A stretch of DNA of 64,000 nt from Aequorivita soesokkakensis (GTDB lineage Bacteria; Bacteroidota; Bacteroidia; Flavobacteriales; Flavobacteriaceae), in assembly GCF_001641085.1 (NCBI RefSeq), contig NZ_LXIE01000004.1, positions 1-64,000 of the forward strand, given 5' to 3'. This document shows positions 53,326-62,407 of this stretch, piece by piece (the stretch's first letter is position 1; every line of letters begins with the position of its first letter). The notes beneath the pieces are model-generated. The model ran no database searches. It saw only the letters and a program-made list of their open reading frames with translations, and had not been told where the DNA came from. The position numbers and the translations under genes were made by a program.

Positions 53326-53979
53326 ATGAAATCTACATTCTTAAAAATTACACTATTTACTTTTATTGCAGTGGGAGCAATTTCTTGCAAAAACACTGAG
53401 AAAGAAACGGAAACTGCGCTTGAGGAAGTTGCCGAAGCTACAGAAATGGCCAGCGAATATACTGTTGATACTGCCGCTTCACAAATTATGTGGGAAGGTT
53501 CAAAACCTACCGGAACGCATCACGGAACTATAAAACTTTCCTCTGGCACAATTCATTTGAATGAAGGAAAACCAGAAGCCGGAAACTTTGTGATTGATAT
53601 GAACTCTATCAATGATGAAGATTTGGAAGGAGACCAAAAAGCTAATTTGGAAGCACACTTAAAAGGTACTGCCGAAGGAAAAGAAGGCGATTTCTTTAAC
53701 GTGAAAGAATTTCCAACCGCAAAATTTGAAATGACAAGTCTTGAAAACAATATGGTGAAAGGAAACTTAACCATAAAAGACAAAACAAATGCTATTGAAT
53801 TCCCTGCAACTGTAACCATGGAAGGTGAGAAAATGATGCTGAAAAGCGAAGCTTTTGAATTGGACAGAACAAAGTGGGATGTAAACTACGGTTCAAAATC
53901 TATTTTCCCAAACCTGGGTGATAAATTTATTAATGATACAATGAAAATTACAGTTTCTTTAGTTGCTACAAAGTCATAA
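53326..53979 (+). CDS. YceI-like lipoprotein
   Basis: A 217-residue protein with a lipoprotein signal (AVGAISCKN, Cys near residue 22), an acidic linker and a YceI-type lipocalin barrel: YTVDTAASQIMWEGSKPTGT, HHGTIKLSSGTIHLNEGKPE, FVIDMNSINDEDLEG, then SLENNMVKGNLTIKDKT and FELDRTKWDVNYGSKS. YceI proteins bind long isoprenoids such as quinone precursors. It is likely anchored in the envelope. It ends in a strong terminator. Confidence 0.92.
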   Translation: MKSTFLKITLFTFIAVGAISCKNTEKETETALEEVAEATEMASEYTVDTAASQIMWEGSKPTGTHHGTIKLSSGTIHLNEGKPEAGNFVIDMNSINDEDLEGDQKANLEAHLKGTAEGKEGDFFNVKEFPTAKFEMTSLENNMVKGNLTIKDKTNAIEFPATVTMEGEKMMLKSEAFELDRTKWDVNYGSKSIFPNLGDKFINDTMKITVSLVATKS

Positions 53980-54000
53980 TCAAAGAAGAAAACAAAAGAA

Positions 54001-54032
54001 AGAGAGGCAGATTCTGCCTCTCTTTTTTTTTT
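54001..54032. terminator. bidirectional terminator
   Basis: Perfect 10-bp stem agagaggcag / ctgcctctct with loop att and T9 after, between the convergent YceI-like and TIGR01777 genes. Confidence 0.9.
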
Positions 54033-54939
54033 ACAATAAATCCTGCAGCGCGTTTTCAAGATTGTAAAACTTAAATTGGTACCCAAGTTGCTCAATTTTA
54101 TGGGAACTGACCAATTGTCCCTCCAAAACCAAAACAGACATTTCGCCCAATAAAAGTTTTAAAACAAAAGCAGAAATATTGGGAAGCCAAAGTGGACTTT
54201 CCAATTGCGATGCAATCAATTTGGTCATTTTTTTGTTTTGAACGGGGTTTGGAGCCACGGCATTAAATTTTCCTTCCAATTGATTTTTAAGTATAAACAT
54301 ATAAATCCCTATAATATCTTTAATGTGAATCCAAGATTGCCATTGCTCGCCACTTCCCAACGGCGCACCAACGCCTAGTTTAATTGGCTTTGCAATTTGT
54401 GGCAAAGCACCCTCATCTTTGGCAAGCACGATACCGGTGCGCACTTTGCTCACTTCCATTCCCAAATCTTTAAATTTCACGGCTTCAGCTTCCCAAGCAA
54501 CAACTACTTCCGCCAAGAATGTATTGTCAATTTCCAAATCCTCTTCGGTGTATAATCTAGTTTTTGAATTTGGATAAATATTTATTCCACTGGCCGAAAT
54601 GAAATGTTCAATATTATGATCTATCTTTTGGAGTGTTTCATAAAGAAGTTTCATTGATTCCACCCTACTATCAATAATAACTTTCTTATATTTTTTTGTC
54701 CAGCGTTTTGAAATTGAAGAACCAGCTAGATTAATTATAGCACTTACGCCGTGAAATGCTTTTTCATCAATCTCTTTTGTTTGGGGATTCCAGTAAAAAC
54801 CGTTATAATTTTCAGAATTTTCAATCTTTTCTTTACTGGTAGTAAAATAATTAACAGAAATTCCCTCGCGATGACATTGCTTTACCAATTCACTTCCAAT
54901 AAGTCCTGTGGCTCCTGTTATCAATACTTTATTGCTCAT
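54031..54939 (-). CDS. TIGR01777 family epimerase-like SDR protein (YfcH type)
   Basis: A 302-residue NAD(P)-binding protein from the ATG at 54939: MSNKVLITGATGLIGSELVK, followed by the family motif YNGFYWNPQTKEID, NLAGSSISKRWTKKYK and SGINIYPN in place of the usual YxxxK active site. GAPLGSGEQWQSWIHIKDI near residue 215 is the TIGR01777 signature. An in-frame ATG at 54975 would add 12 residues with no family match. Substrate is unknown; relatives are linked to cell division and photosystem stability in other lineages. Confidence 0.88.
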   Translation of the reverse strand: MSNKVLITGATGLIGSELVKQCHREGISVNYFTTSKEKIENSENYNGFYWNPQTKEIDEKAFHGVSAIINLAGSSISKRWTKKYKKVIIDSRVESMKLLYETLQKIDHNIEHFISASGINIYPNSKTRLYTEEDLEIDNTFLAEVVVAWEAEAVKFKDLGMEVSKVRTGIVLAKDEGALPQIAKPIKLGVGAPLGSGEQWQSWIHIKDIIGIYMFILKNQLEGKFNAVAPNPVQNKKMTKLIASQLESPLWLPNISAFVLKLLLGEMSVLVLEGQLVSSHKIEQLGYQFKFYNLENALQDLL

Positions 54940-55002
54940 ACTTTTTAAATTTAAATATTCAAAAGTGAACTGCAAAGACCCTTAACGGAAGATTGTGAAA
55001 TC

Positions 55003-55044
55003 GGGAAGTGGGAAGTGGAAATTTGGGATTTGGAATTTGGGATT
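55003..55044. repeat. heptanucleotide array between two minus-strand genes
   Basis: Six words at 7-nt spacing: gggaagt, gggaagt, ggaaatt, tgggatt, tggaatt, tgggatt. It lies in the 161-nt gap between mnmD and the TIGR01777 gene. Confidence 0.85.
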
Positions 55045-55100
55045 TTACAAAATTTAAATCTTTACCGCCCAATGTATTTAGCTATGATGAATATTGACAA

Positions 55101-55766
55101 TCACTTTGTACCTCTCAACATTTCCTTTTTCCCCGGCGGTCCGGCAAGTCTTTCTACTTTAAATCCGACCGCTTGCATGGCTCGACGTGCATTTCCGTTT
55201 GCGGCATAGGTTACTAAAGCCCCATTTGGTATTAGGGCATTGTGCATTTTTTGGAAAATTTCCTCCGTCCAAAGTTCGGGCTGCACGCGGATTCCGAAAG
55301 CATCAAAATAGATAAGGTCAAAAGTATTTTCAGCAGTTATTTCAGAAAAGAATTTTTGTTGTTTTGTGAGGTTGAAATTTTCAGAAATAATCGTTTTTTC
55401 TTCCCAAGGAGATGTATGCAATTGTAAAAATATTTCTTCCGAAGCCTTTAAAAGCGAAGTGTAATTGAGTGTTTTAATTTCCTCAAGAATTAAAGGATAC
55501 GCTTCAACTCCCGTATAATTTACTTTTAGTTTATTTTTTTCGCTTTCCAAAAAAGTAAGAAAAGCATTCAAACCCGTGCCGAAACCAATTTCCATGATAG
55601 AAATTTCAGTTTTAGAATTTTCAGAAAGCCAATAATAAAGCCCTTCCTTTATAAAAACGTGAAGGGCTTCAGCTATCGCTCCGTGCTTGGAATGATACTG
55701 CTCATCCCATTCCGAAATATGTAATGTATATGAACCGTCGCCGGTTTTTAATAATGTGCGTTTCAA
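55101..55766 (-). CDS. mnmD: tRNA (mnm5s2U34)-methyltransferase MnmD
   Basis: A 221-residue SAM-dependent methyltransferase without the FAD domain of MnmC. Motif I is EIGFGTGLNAFLTFLE (about residue 60), then NYTGVEAYPLILEE, FDLIYFDAFGIRVQPELWT and LVTYAANGNARRAMQAVGF, the DAF..PELW and YAANG motifs of MnmC1/MnmD. It completes the wobble-uridine modification mnm5s2U in tRNAs for Lys, Glu and Gln. It is 3 nt downstream of the DUF4920 gene. Confidence 0.9.
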   Translation of the reverse strand: MKRTLLKTGDGSYTLHISEWDEQYHSKHGAIAEALHVFIKEGLYYWLSENSKTEISIMEIGFGTGLNAFLTFLESEKNKLKVNYTGVEAYPLILEEIKTLNYTSLLKASEEIFLQLHTSPWEEKTIISENFNLTKQQKFFSEITAENTFDLIYFDAFGIRVQPELWTEEIFQKMHNALIPNGALVTYAANGNARRAMQAVGFKVERLAGPPGKKEMLRGTK

Positions 55767-55769
55767 ATA

Positions 55770-56285
55770 TTACTGTTTTTCCACTTCAGGAATAAGTACG
55801 CCGTCTGCCTCAAAAGCCAAAGTGCGTTTAGGCTCTGTGATTGCAGCTATTTCCTCAGCAGATTTTCCTCCGTCTTCAGCATAATGGCGCTGATCTTCAA
55901 CGCTCATTTCTTCAACATAGGCTTTTCCGGAAACTATAACTTCCTGTCCGGCTATGTCTTTTGGCATAAAAAATCCATAATCCTTAAAACGAACCATGGT
56001 TTCGGCATCGCCCATTTCAAGGTTCATCCAGCATCCTTTTTTCTGGCAAACATCTTTTACAGTGGAAGCAAATTTCACATTTACGGTATCGCCAGGCTTA
56101 AGATTTTTATACTTTTCGGTCATTTCAGTATTTGTCATGACATTATCGTCAGAAATTTCAGTACCAAAAGATTGGTAGTTCATCGCAACTTCTTCAACTT
56201 CGGCAGTAGGTTTTTCTTCAGTCTTTTCGTTTTTACAGCTTGTTATAATTGCCATCAGGGAAAATACAAATAGAATTTTTTTCAT
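55770..56285 (-). CDS. DUF4920 family lipoprotein
   Basis: A 171-residue protein with a lipoprotein signal (LMAIITSCKN, Cys near residue 17), a Glu-rich linker and a DUF4920 beta domain: VKFASTVKDVCQKKGCWMNLE with its two Cys, and MVRFKDYGFFMPKDIAGQEV. The KGCWM motif resembles metal- or thiol-active sites in related periplasmic proteins. Function is unknown. It is the first gene of the pair with mnmD. Confidence 0.85.
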   Translation of the reverse strand: MKKILFVFSLMAIITSCKNEKTEEKPTAEVEEVAMNYQSFGTEISDDNVMTNTEMTEKYKNLKPGDTVNVKFASTVKDVCQKKGCWMNLEMGDAETMVRFKDYGFFMPKDIAGQEVIVSGKAYVEEMSVEDQRHYAEDGGKSAEEIAAITEPKRTLAFEADGVLIPEVEKQ

Positions 56286-56396
56286 TTTGAACGGTTTAAT
56301 AAATTATTGATTGGTAACACATTGCAATTTTAATGATTTTTTGAATTTTTTATGGTTTAAATTTTACCTATTTTTACCAAATAAATATTTCTTTTC

Positions 56397-57467
56397 ATGA
56401 ATTCTTCCACCAAGCAAAAATTAGATATACAAAAAGCTGAATCCTCCAGAATTGGGCAAGTTGATTTTAACAACCTCACCTTTGGAAGCACTTTTAGTGA
56501 CCACATGTTTGAGTGTGATTATAAAGATGGCGAGTGGCAAAATCCAACAATTAAGCCTTATGGCCCATTGACTATTTCGCCCGGAGCAAAGGTTTTTCAT
56601 TATGGCCAAGCAGTTTTTGAGGGAATGAAAGCCTATAAAGATGATGATGGAAAGGTATGGCTTTTTAGACCTGAGGAAAATTTTAACCGAATAAACAAGT
56701 CATCAAAAAGGATGGCAATTCCCGAATTTCCAAAAGATATATTTTTTGAGGCATTAACTGAACTTGTAAAAATTGACAAGGAATGGGTAAAAAAAGGATT
56801 GGGCAATTCACTGTACATTCGTCCTTTTGTTATGGCTACACAGGTTGGGGTCTCCGCGTCTCCTTCCACAGAATATAAATTTATGATTTTGATGTCGCCA
56901 GCGCAAGCTTATTATACGGGCGATGTGAAAGTAGAAATTGCAGAGCATTATAGCCGTTCCGCAAATGGCGGTGTGGGCGCTGCAAAAGCTGCGGGTAATT
57001 ATGGCGCACAGTTTTTCCCAACAAATTTGGCCCGTGAAAAGGGTTTCCAACAGGTTATTTGGACTGATGCCAGCAAGCACGAATATTTAGAGGAAGCTGG
57101 CACCATGAACGTTTTTTTCCGTGTGAACGATACACTTTTAACAGCCCCAATTAGTGATAGAATTTTGGACGGGGTGACCCGAAAAAGCGTGATTGCCCTT
57201 GCCAAAAGAGACAATATAACGGTAGAAGAAAGACCTGTTTCGGTTTCAGAAATTGTGGAAGCCGCAAAGAATGGAAACCTTAAGGAAATATTTGGCGCTG
57301 GAACCGCTGCGGTAATAAGCCCGGTGAGCGCTTTTAGTTATCACGATACAGTTTATGATCTTGAACATCAAGATAACGGTTTTGCTATGCGGTTCAAAAA
57401 AGAACTGATGGATATTCAGCACAATCGTAGCGAAGATCCATTTGGATGGAGATATGAAGTTTTGTAA
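56397..57467 (+). CDS. ilvE: branched-chain amino acid aminotransferase
   Basis: A 356-residue class IV (fold type IV) PLP enzyme. YGQAVFEGMKAYKDDDGKVW and WLFRPEENFNRINKSSKRM are conserved in the N-terminal domain; the Schiff-base Lys is in GAAKAAGNYGAQFFPTNLA; LEEAGTMNVFFR and ISDRILDGVTRKS bind PLP and substrate. It makes or degrades Leu, Ile and Val by exchange with glutamate. Monocistronic and ended by a long hairpin. Confidence 0.95.
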   Translation: MNSSTKQKLDIQKAESSRIGQVDFNNLTFGSTFSDHMFECDYKDGEWQNPTIKPYGPLTISPGAKVFHYGQAVFEGMKAYKDDDGKVWLFRPEENFNRINKSSKRMAIPEFPKDIFFEALTELVKIDKEWVKKGLGNSLYIRPFVMATQVGVSASPSTEYKFMILMSPAQAYYTGDVKVEIAEHYSRSANGGVGAAKAAGNYGAQFFPTNLAREKGFQQVIWTDASKHEYLEEAGTMNVFFRVNDTLLTAPISDRILDGVTRKSVIALAKRDNITVEERPVSVSEIVEAAKNGNLKEIFGAGTAAVISPVSAFSYHDTVYDLEHQDNGFAMRFKKELMDIQHNRSEDPFGWRYEVL

Positions 57468-57489
57468 AAAAACTTAAACTCCAATACTT

Positions 57490-57535
57490 AAAATTCCAAA
57501 TTTCAAAAACTTATCTTTTTGGAATTTGGAATTTT
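57490..57535. terminator. 20-bp bidirectional terminator hairpin
   Basis: Arms 57490-57509 and 57516-57535 pair over 20 bp with one G-T pair around loop cttatc, between the convergent ilvE and nucleotide pyrophosphohydrolase genes. The right arm contains two heptanucleotide tggaatt words (57520-57533) and touches the minus-strand stop codon. Confidence 0.85.
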
Positions 57536-57920
57536 ACTTTTCAAGGGTTTCCTTAATATTTGGCTTAAAATAATTCGGTCCTTTTAAAACCTTACCATCC
57601 TCACGGTAAATTGGTTTTCCATCCTCTCCCAATTTGCTCATATTGCTTCGTTGAATTTCGTTGAAAACTTCCTCAATTTTATGTTGCATTCCGTGCTCGA
57701 TAATTGTCCCGCAGAGAATATAGAGCATGTCGCCCAAAGCATCGGCAACTTCCACCAAATCATTATTATTGGCAGCTTCAAGATATTCCTCATTTTCCTC
57801 GCGCATCAATTCATAGCGCAATAAATTCTTTTTTATTCCAAGATTGGCGGTTGGTGATTCTTTCATTCCGAGACCAAAAGCTTTGTGAAATTCAGAAACT
57901 GCGGCTATTTTATTCTTCAT
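57534..57920 (-). CDS. MazG-like nucleoside triphosphate pyrophosphohydrolase
   Basis: A 128-residue all-helical enzyme of the MazG/PRA-PH superfamily. Metal ligands are seen in LMREENEEYLEAA (ExxEE) and VEVADALGDMLY (DxxxD, with ALGD). The C-terminal part KLGEDGKPIYREDGKVLKGP is the substrate-proximal segment of this subgroup. It hydrolyses a nucleotide triphosphate to the monophosphate and PPi, either as house-cleaning or in nucleotide biosynthesis. The specific substrate is unknown. Confidence 0.85.
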   Translation of the reverse strand: MKNKIAAVSEFHKAFGLGMKESPTANLGIKKNLLRYELMREENEEYLEAANNNDLVEVADALGDMLYILCGTIIEHGMQHKIEEVFNEIQRSNMSKLGEDGKPIYREDGKVLKGPNYFKPNIKETLEK

Positions 57921-57938
57921 AATATAAGTTTAAGGTTG

Positions 57939-57946
57939 TAAATTTG
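57939..57946 (+). promoter_or_regulatory. -7 element upstream of a small membrane protein gene
   Basis: TAAATTTG matches TAnnTTTG, 20 nt before the ATG at 57967. A -33 box is not clear. Confidence 0.4.
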
Positions 57947-57966
57947 CTTCGTAAAACTACAAATTT

Positions 57967-58155
57967 ATGTTTACTACCGGCCAGTTGATTTTTGCTATTT
58001 TATTTTTTGTTGCTTTTGTGGGCATCCTAATTTATAGCTATCGTGGCGATAAGAAACTTCATAAAAAATATTATAAAGGGAGCCTTTGGATATTGTTGGG
58101 GTTTATTCTTTTTATCGTTTTTTTGCTGGCGATAAAAACATATATGAAAAATTAA
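57967..58155 (+). CDS. 62-residue membrane protein with two spans
   Basis: A small protein with two hydrophobic segments, GQLIFAILFFVAFVGILIYS and LWILLGFILFIVFLLAI, separated by a basic loop GDKKLHKKYYKG. Both ends probably face the same side. It is not part of a recognised family, but its own promoter box and compact layout support expression. Confidence 0.6.
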   Translation: MFTTGQLIFAILFFVAFVGILIYSYRGDKKLHKKYYKGSLWILLGFILFIVFLLAIKTYMKN

Positions 58156-58377
58156 TTTCATTTCTCAAGATTACTCTTTTCTAGACCTTCAAAAATAAGT
58201 TTGACTTGAAGGTATCATCTTACCAATTCTAAAAATTTCTCCAAAACATTTTTCATAAGATGCAATATTAGTTCTGTTAATCTAAAATTTATCTCAATAA
58301 AGTTGATAATTTGCTTCAACTTTATATTTTAGCCAAAATTTTTAGAAATTAATACTAACCAACCAAAATTTAAAATT

Positions 58378-59085
58378 ATGATTTTTAAAACAAAATTACT
58401 TTTTCCATTATTATTACTTATTTTTTCAATCTCCGTTTCTTGCGATAAGGAGGAAGACGAAATTTCTGGCTGTACAGACTCTTTAAGCTACAATTATAAT
58501 CCTAGCGCTGTTTCTGACAATGGAACTTGTGAATATTACTACGGTGGTCGTGAGAAAGGTCAAATAGATGTTGGAGCAATAGTGGATTTAAACAATGAAT
58601 ACAATATTTATATAGATGGTGAATATATTGGCAGACTTACTTATTATTTCCCTAACGGACTAGAATGTGGAAACCCAGATGCGGTAGGCAGAATTTTTGA
58701 TTCTGGATCCCATGTAATAAGGGCTGAAGGAAATGGTGGAAGTGAAATACGTGAAGGATTGGTAGTGTTGGATCCACAGGAATGCCTGGTAGTTTTGGTG
58801 GAAAATTTACCCATTATTGGCAACAATAAAGGGGATGTTAAATTTTGGGTAAATCAAGATTATGGTTGTGGATTAATAACTGTAAATTTGAATGGCGTGG
58901 GTTCTAGCACAATTAGCGGTTATTACAATGGTAGCCCAGATTGTATAGTAGATGGAGTTGGAGGGAACTTTAATGATCTTTTGCCAGGAATCTATAATTA
59001 TTCAGCAAGTTGCCAAGGCTATAATTGGAACGGGTCAGTTACAATCACTCAAAATGGTTGTTTTAAGCTCCAGTTAGTTCTTTAA
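58378..59085 (+). CDS. lipoprotein with beta-rich repeats
   Basis: A 235-residue protein with a lipoprotein signal (LLIFSISVSCDK, Cys near residue 22). A Cys-bearing stretch SGCTDSLSYNYNPSAVSDNG followed by TCEYYYGGREKG is the GCTDxxAxNYxPxAxxxDGSC-type motif common in secreted Bacteroidetes proteins. The rest is beta-rich with Cys pairs. Surface location is likely. Function is unknown. Confidence 0.72.
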   Translation: MIFKTKLLFPLLLLIFSISVSCDKEEDEISGCTDSLSYNYNPSAVSDNGTCEYYYGGREKGQIDVGAIVDLNNEYNIYIDGEYIGRLTYYFPNGLECGNPDAVGRIFDSGSHVIRAEGNGGSEIREGLVVLDPQECLVVLVENLPIIGNNKGDVKFWVNQDYGCGLITVNLNGVGSSTISGYYNGSPDCIVDGVGGNFNDLLPGIYNYSASCQGYNWNGSVTITQNGCFKLQLVL

Positions 59086-59111
59086 GTTTTTTTTTTAAAA
59101 TTGTTTATAAA

Positions 59112-59145
59112 AAAAGCTCTTCGGATATTCGAAGAGCTTTTTTAT
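59112..59145. terminator. bidirectional terminator
   Basis: Perfect 12-bp stem aaaagctcttcg / cgaagagctttt around loop gatatt, with T-run, between the convergent lipoprotein and M49 genes. Confidence 0.9.
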
Positions 59146-59161
59146 TACTGTAAAATTTTTA

Positions 59162-61201
59162 TTAATTAGTTGCAGGCAAATTGCTGTAGTTTTCAGAATA
59201 GAATAACATTTGTTCTGCAAATGTTTTTGGCTGCTCAATTGTGAAACTTTCAATCTCGCCGTTGTCATCCATCTTAGGCACAAGTACTGGATTTACAAAT
59301 CCGCTGTAAGGCGCAGAAGTAAACTGTTTGTTGCGCTCCAAAATTTCTTTGTGAAGGGTTTGATCCACTTTTACACCGTAGGTTTCAACCAAATGTTCAA
59401 CCGCTGCATAATCGCCTTCACTTTTAATGCGTTGTGTTTCGCGAAGCAATTCACCGAAAAGTTCGTGCAGTTTTTCATAATCGTTAATGTTATAATAGGT
59501 TTTTCCGTCACGTGTAATTTTTTCAATTACATTATCGGCTTTTCCTTTTTCAAAAACCCAAGCAGAAACCCATTGACGGTTACGCATATGCGCTTCTTCA
59601 ACGTCATCACCTAAATTCAAACGAATCAATTGCGTCATCAAACCATTGCGAATGTAGCCGTCATAAGCTGCCATTCCCACTTTTTTCCAATCGTCAACCA
59701 AACCAAGTTCCTGTAATTTTGGGCTATATAAATAATAAAGTCCTACCAAATCTGCGCGACCTTCTTCCAAAGTAGAAGCGTAATTTTTAAGCGTTTCCTT
59801 CGTTTCGCCCACACCAGGATTTAATTGTCCGGAAGCGTGACCAATTACTTCGTGAAGCGCAGTGTGAAGTTTATCTGCAAGTTGGCCGTATTTTTCTTCA
59901 AGTTCAAGTTCGGTGGAATCGTTTACAAATTCCTTCAATCTGCCTGTGCTTCCTGCGTTGTTGTATGAATCAATAATATTTCCAAGGGAAACGGATTTAC
60001 TGCCCACAGCTGCGCGAATCCAGTTTGCATTTGGAAGGTTTACCCCAATTGGCGTGCTTGGGGAAGCATCTCCGGCTTCGCCGGCAACGTTCACCACTTT
60101 ATAGGTTACTCCCACTACATTTTTCTTTTTATGCTCTGGCATCAATGGAGAATTATCCTCAAACCATTGTGCATTTCCTGAAATAACAGACATTTTTTCA
60201 GACATATCAAAATCCTTTATTTGCACAACGGTTTCGTAAGAACCTCTGTAGCCCAATGGATCGTTATAAACTTCAATAAAACTGTTTATATAATCTATGT
60301 TTCCTTCGGTTGCACCAGTCCAAGCTACGTTATAGTCATCCCAAGTTTGAAGGTCGCCAGTTTTGTAGTATTGAATCAAAAGACCGATTGCATCTCCCTG
60401 TGCTTGGTTTTCGGCAACGCCTTGGGCTTTTTCAAGCCACTCTATTATTTTATCAATTGCAGGACCGTATAGCCCACCAGATTTGTAAACCAATTCTTTA
60501 AGCTGTCCATTTTCCTTAACCAATTTAGAATTCAAACCGTACGAAAGTGGTTTTTCAGGATTTGGAGATTTCATTTTTGCATAGAAATTTTCCACATCTT
60601 TATTGGTAACGTCCGGTCCGTAGAAATTTACTGCGCTCATAGCAACATTATCCACACCTTTTGCAAGATTCACTTTTTTGGAATCCTTATCGTTGAAGAT
60701 TACCTCAAAAGCTTCTCCTTCCAAAGTGGTATTGGTATCGGTTAAAAGTTGTTTTAAATATTCCGAAGAAAAGTCCGGCTTCATTTTATCGTTGGAATAG
60801 TGATGGTGGATACCGTTGCTGAACCAAACTCTTTTCAGGTATGTTTCAAAATTTTTCCAATCTTCGGTAGTTTTATCACCTTTATAGTTTGTGTATATGT
60901 TTTCCAAAGCTTTTCGTATTGTAAGGTTGTAACGGTAGTTTTGGTCCCACATAATATCTCTTCCTGCCAATCCGGCTTGGGTAAGGTAGTACACAAGTTT
61001 TTGTTCTTTTAGTGAAAGTTTTTCCCAACCCGGAATTTGATAACGTAAAACCTTTACGTCGCCAAACTGCTCCACATTGTAATCAAATTCTGTGGAAGCT
61101 GCTGTTTCCACTTGGGCTACATCTTTTTCCTCCTTGTTTTCTTTACAGGAAAAAAAGAATAAACCAACCATTGCCATTGCAATAAAAAGGGTGTTCTTCA
61201 T
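59162..61201 (-). CDS. M49 family dipeptidyl-peptidase III-like lipoprotein
   Basis: A 679-residue zinc peptidase with a lipoprotein signal (VGLFFFSCKEN, Cys near residue 19), unlike the mainly cytosolic DPP III of animals. The zinc motif is HEVIGHASGQLNPG (HExxGH of family M49), and LEEGRADLVGLYYLYSPK supplies the third ligand (EExxAD form). It cleaves dipeptides from peptide N-termini, here probably at the cell surface or in the periplasm. It may feed on exogenous peptides. Start and length agree with Bacteroidetes homologues. Confidence 0.9.
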   Translation of the reverse strand: MKNTLFIAMAMVGLFFFSCKENKEEKDVAQVETAASTEFDYNVEQFGDVKVLRYQIPGWEKLSLKEQKLVYYLTQAGLAGRDIMWDQNYRYNLTIRKALENIYTNYKGDKTTEDWKNFETYLKRVWFSNGIHHHYSNDKMKPDFSSEYLKQLLTDTNTTLEGEAFEVIFNDKDSKKVNLAKGVDNVAMSAVNFYGPDVTNKDVENFYAKMKSPNPEKPLSYGLNSKLVKENGQLKELVYKSGGLYGPAIDKIIEWLEKAQGVAENQAQGDAIGLLIQYYKTGDLQTWDDYNVAWTGATEGNIDYINSFIEVYNDPLGYRGSYETVVQIKDFDMSEKMSVISGNAQWFEDNSPLMPEHKKKNVVGVTYKVVNVAGEAGDASPSTPIGVNLPNANWIRAAVGSKSVSLGNIIDSYNNAGSTGRLKEFVNDSTELELEEKYGQLADKLHTALHEVIGHASGQLNPGVGETKETLKNYASTLEEGRADLVGLYYLYSPKLQELGLVDDWKKVGMAAYDGYIRNGLMTQLIRLNLGDDVEEAHMRNRQWVSAWVFEKGKADNVIEKITRDGKTYYNINDYEKLHELFGELLRETQRIKSEGDYAAVEHLVETYGVKVDQTLHKEILERNKQFTSAPYSGFVNPVLVPKMDDNGEIESFTIEQPKTFAEQMLFYSENYSNLPATN

Positions 61202-61351
61202 TTTAAGAAATTTTAGATTTTCGCAAATGTACTAAAATATTTTCCGCAATATTAAATGCGTTGAACTACAATGAGATTGCACATACTGATTTTCAAAAGC
61301 ATCAATGAAATTTCCTTATCTTAGCAACACCAATTAACACCCCGCTAACAC

Positions 61352-62407
61352 ATGAAAATAATAAAATACTTACTCTTTCTTATTCTTCTTATAATTATTG
61401 GCAGCGCCATCTACTTCGGAACGAAGGAAGGAACCTACGATATTCAGGATTCCATGGTTATTCAAGCGCCGCCGGAAGTTGTTTTCAATAAGGTAAATGA
61501 TTTTAAAAGTTGGGAAAAGTGGGGTCCTTGGAAAAAAGAAGACTCTACAATGACTTTTACCTATGCCGAAAAAACGGCGGGAGAAGGTGCGTCCTATTCC
61601 TGGGATGGCGATATGAGCGGTTCTATGACCACGACAAAAGTAATTCCAAATAAAGAAATTCAACAAGATTTAACCTTAGATACTCCAGGTGGGGAAAGAC
61701 ATCCGAAAGTGTATTGGACTTTTGAGGAAGTAGAAGGCGGAACCAAAGTAACTTGGGGAATGAAAGGCGAACATACCTTGATTGATAAAGCCTATTATTC
61801 TTTGAGCGGAATGGACTTTGATGCGGAAATGCACAAAATGTACAAAAGTGGTTTGGAAGGAATTGCTACCGAAGTAGCCGAAGACATGAAGCAATATTCC
61901 ATAAACGTTGATGGTGTAACCCAATACGGCGGCGGCTATTATATGTACACAACTTCAGTAGCAAAACTGGACGAGCTCGACGAAAAAATGAAACCGATGA
62001 TGGATGTGGTTATGGGCTTTATTGCGAAAAACAGCCTAAATATGGCCGGAAAGCCATTCACTATCTATAATGAAATTGACAACGCAAACGGAACGGTTAT
62101 CTTTTCAACAGGCGTTCCTGTAAAAGAACAAGTAATTACACCCGAAGGAAGCCCCGTGGTTTGTGGGTTTATGGAGCCAGTATCGGCTGTAAAAATTTCA
62201 TTAAAAGGAAATTATGACCATCTTCCCGAGGCTTATACAAAAGGAAGGCAATACATAGAAAAAAATGGCCACCAAATTGACCCAAACGGAAAAATGTTCG
62301 AGGTTTATATGACCGACCCAGAAACAACTCCAAATCCGGCAGCGTGGTTGACGGAAGTTTACATTCCTATAATTATAGCACCAGAACCCGTTGAAGAAGG
62401 CATTTAG
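61352..62407 (+). CDS. SRPBCC plus GyrI-like two-domain membrane-anchored protein
   Basis: A 351-residue protein with an N-terminal membrane segment (YLLFLILLIIIGSAIYFG). Residues about 35-185 form an SRPBCC ligand-binding fold (VIQAPPEVVFNKVNDFKSWE, WTFEEVEGGTKVTWGMKG) and about 195-345 a GyrI-like effector-binding fold (GVTQYGGGYYMYTTS, PEAYTKGRQYIEKNGHQ, YMTDPETTPNPAAWLTEVYI). Both domains bind small hydrophobic molecules in other proteins. Its stop codon touches the crcB start (TAGATG), so the two are translationally coupled. Confidence 0.85.
   Translation: MKIIKYLLFLILLIIIGSAIYFGTKEGTYDIQDSMVIQAPPEVVFNKVNDFKSWEKWGPWKKEDSTMTFTYAEKTAGEGASYSWDGDMSGSMTTTKVIPNKEIQQDLTLDTPGGERHPKVYWTFEEVEGGTKVTWGMKGEHTLIDKAYYSLSGMDFDAEMHKMYKSGLEGIATEVAEDMKQYSINVDGVTQYGGGYYMYTTSVAKLDELDEKMKPMMDVVMGFIAKNSLNMAGKPFTIYNEIDNANGTVIFSTGVPVKEQVITPEGSPVVCGFMEPVSAVKISLKGNYDHLPEAYTKGRQYIEKNGHQIDPNGKMFEVYMTDPETTPNPAAWLTEVYIPIIIAPEPVEEGI

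Noticed and set aside
62100-62407. Fluoride riboswitch upstream of crcB
   Set aside because: crcB starts directly on the stop codon of the preceding gene and no riboswitch-like leader is seen before 61352.
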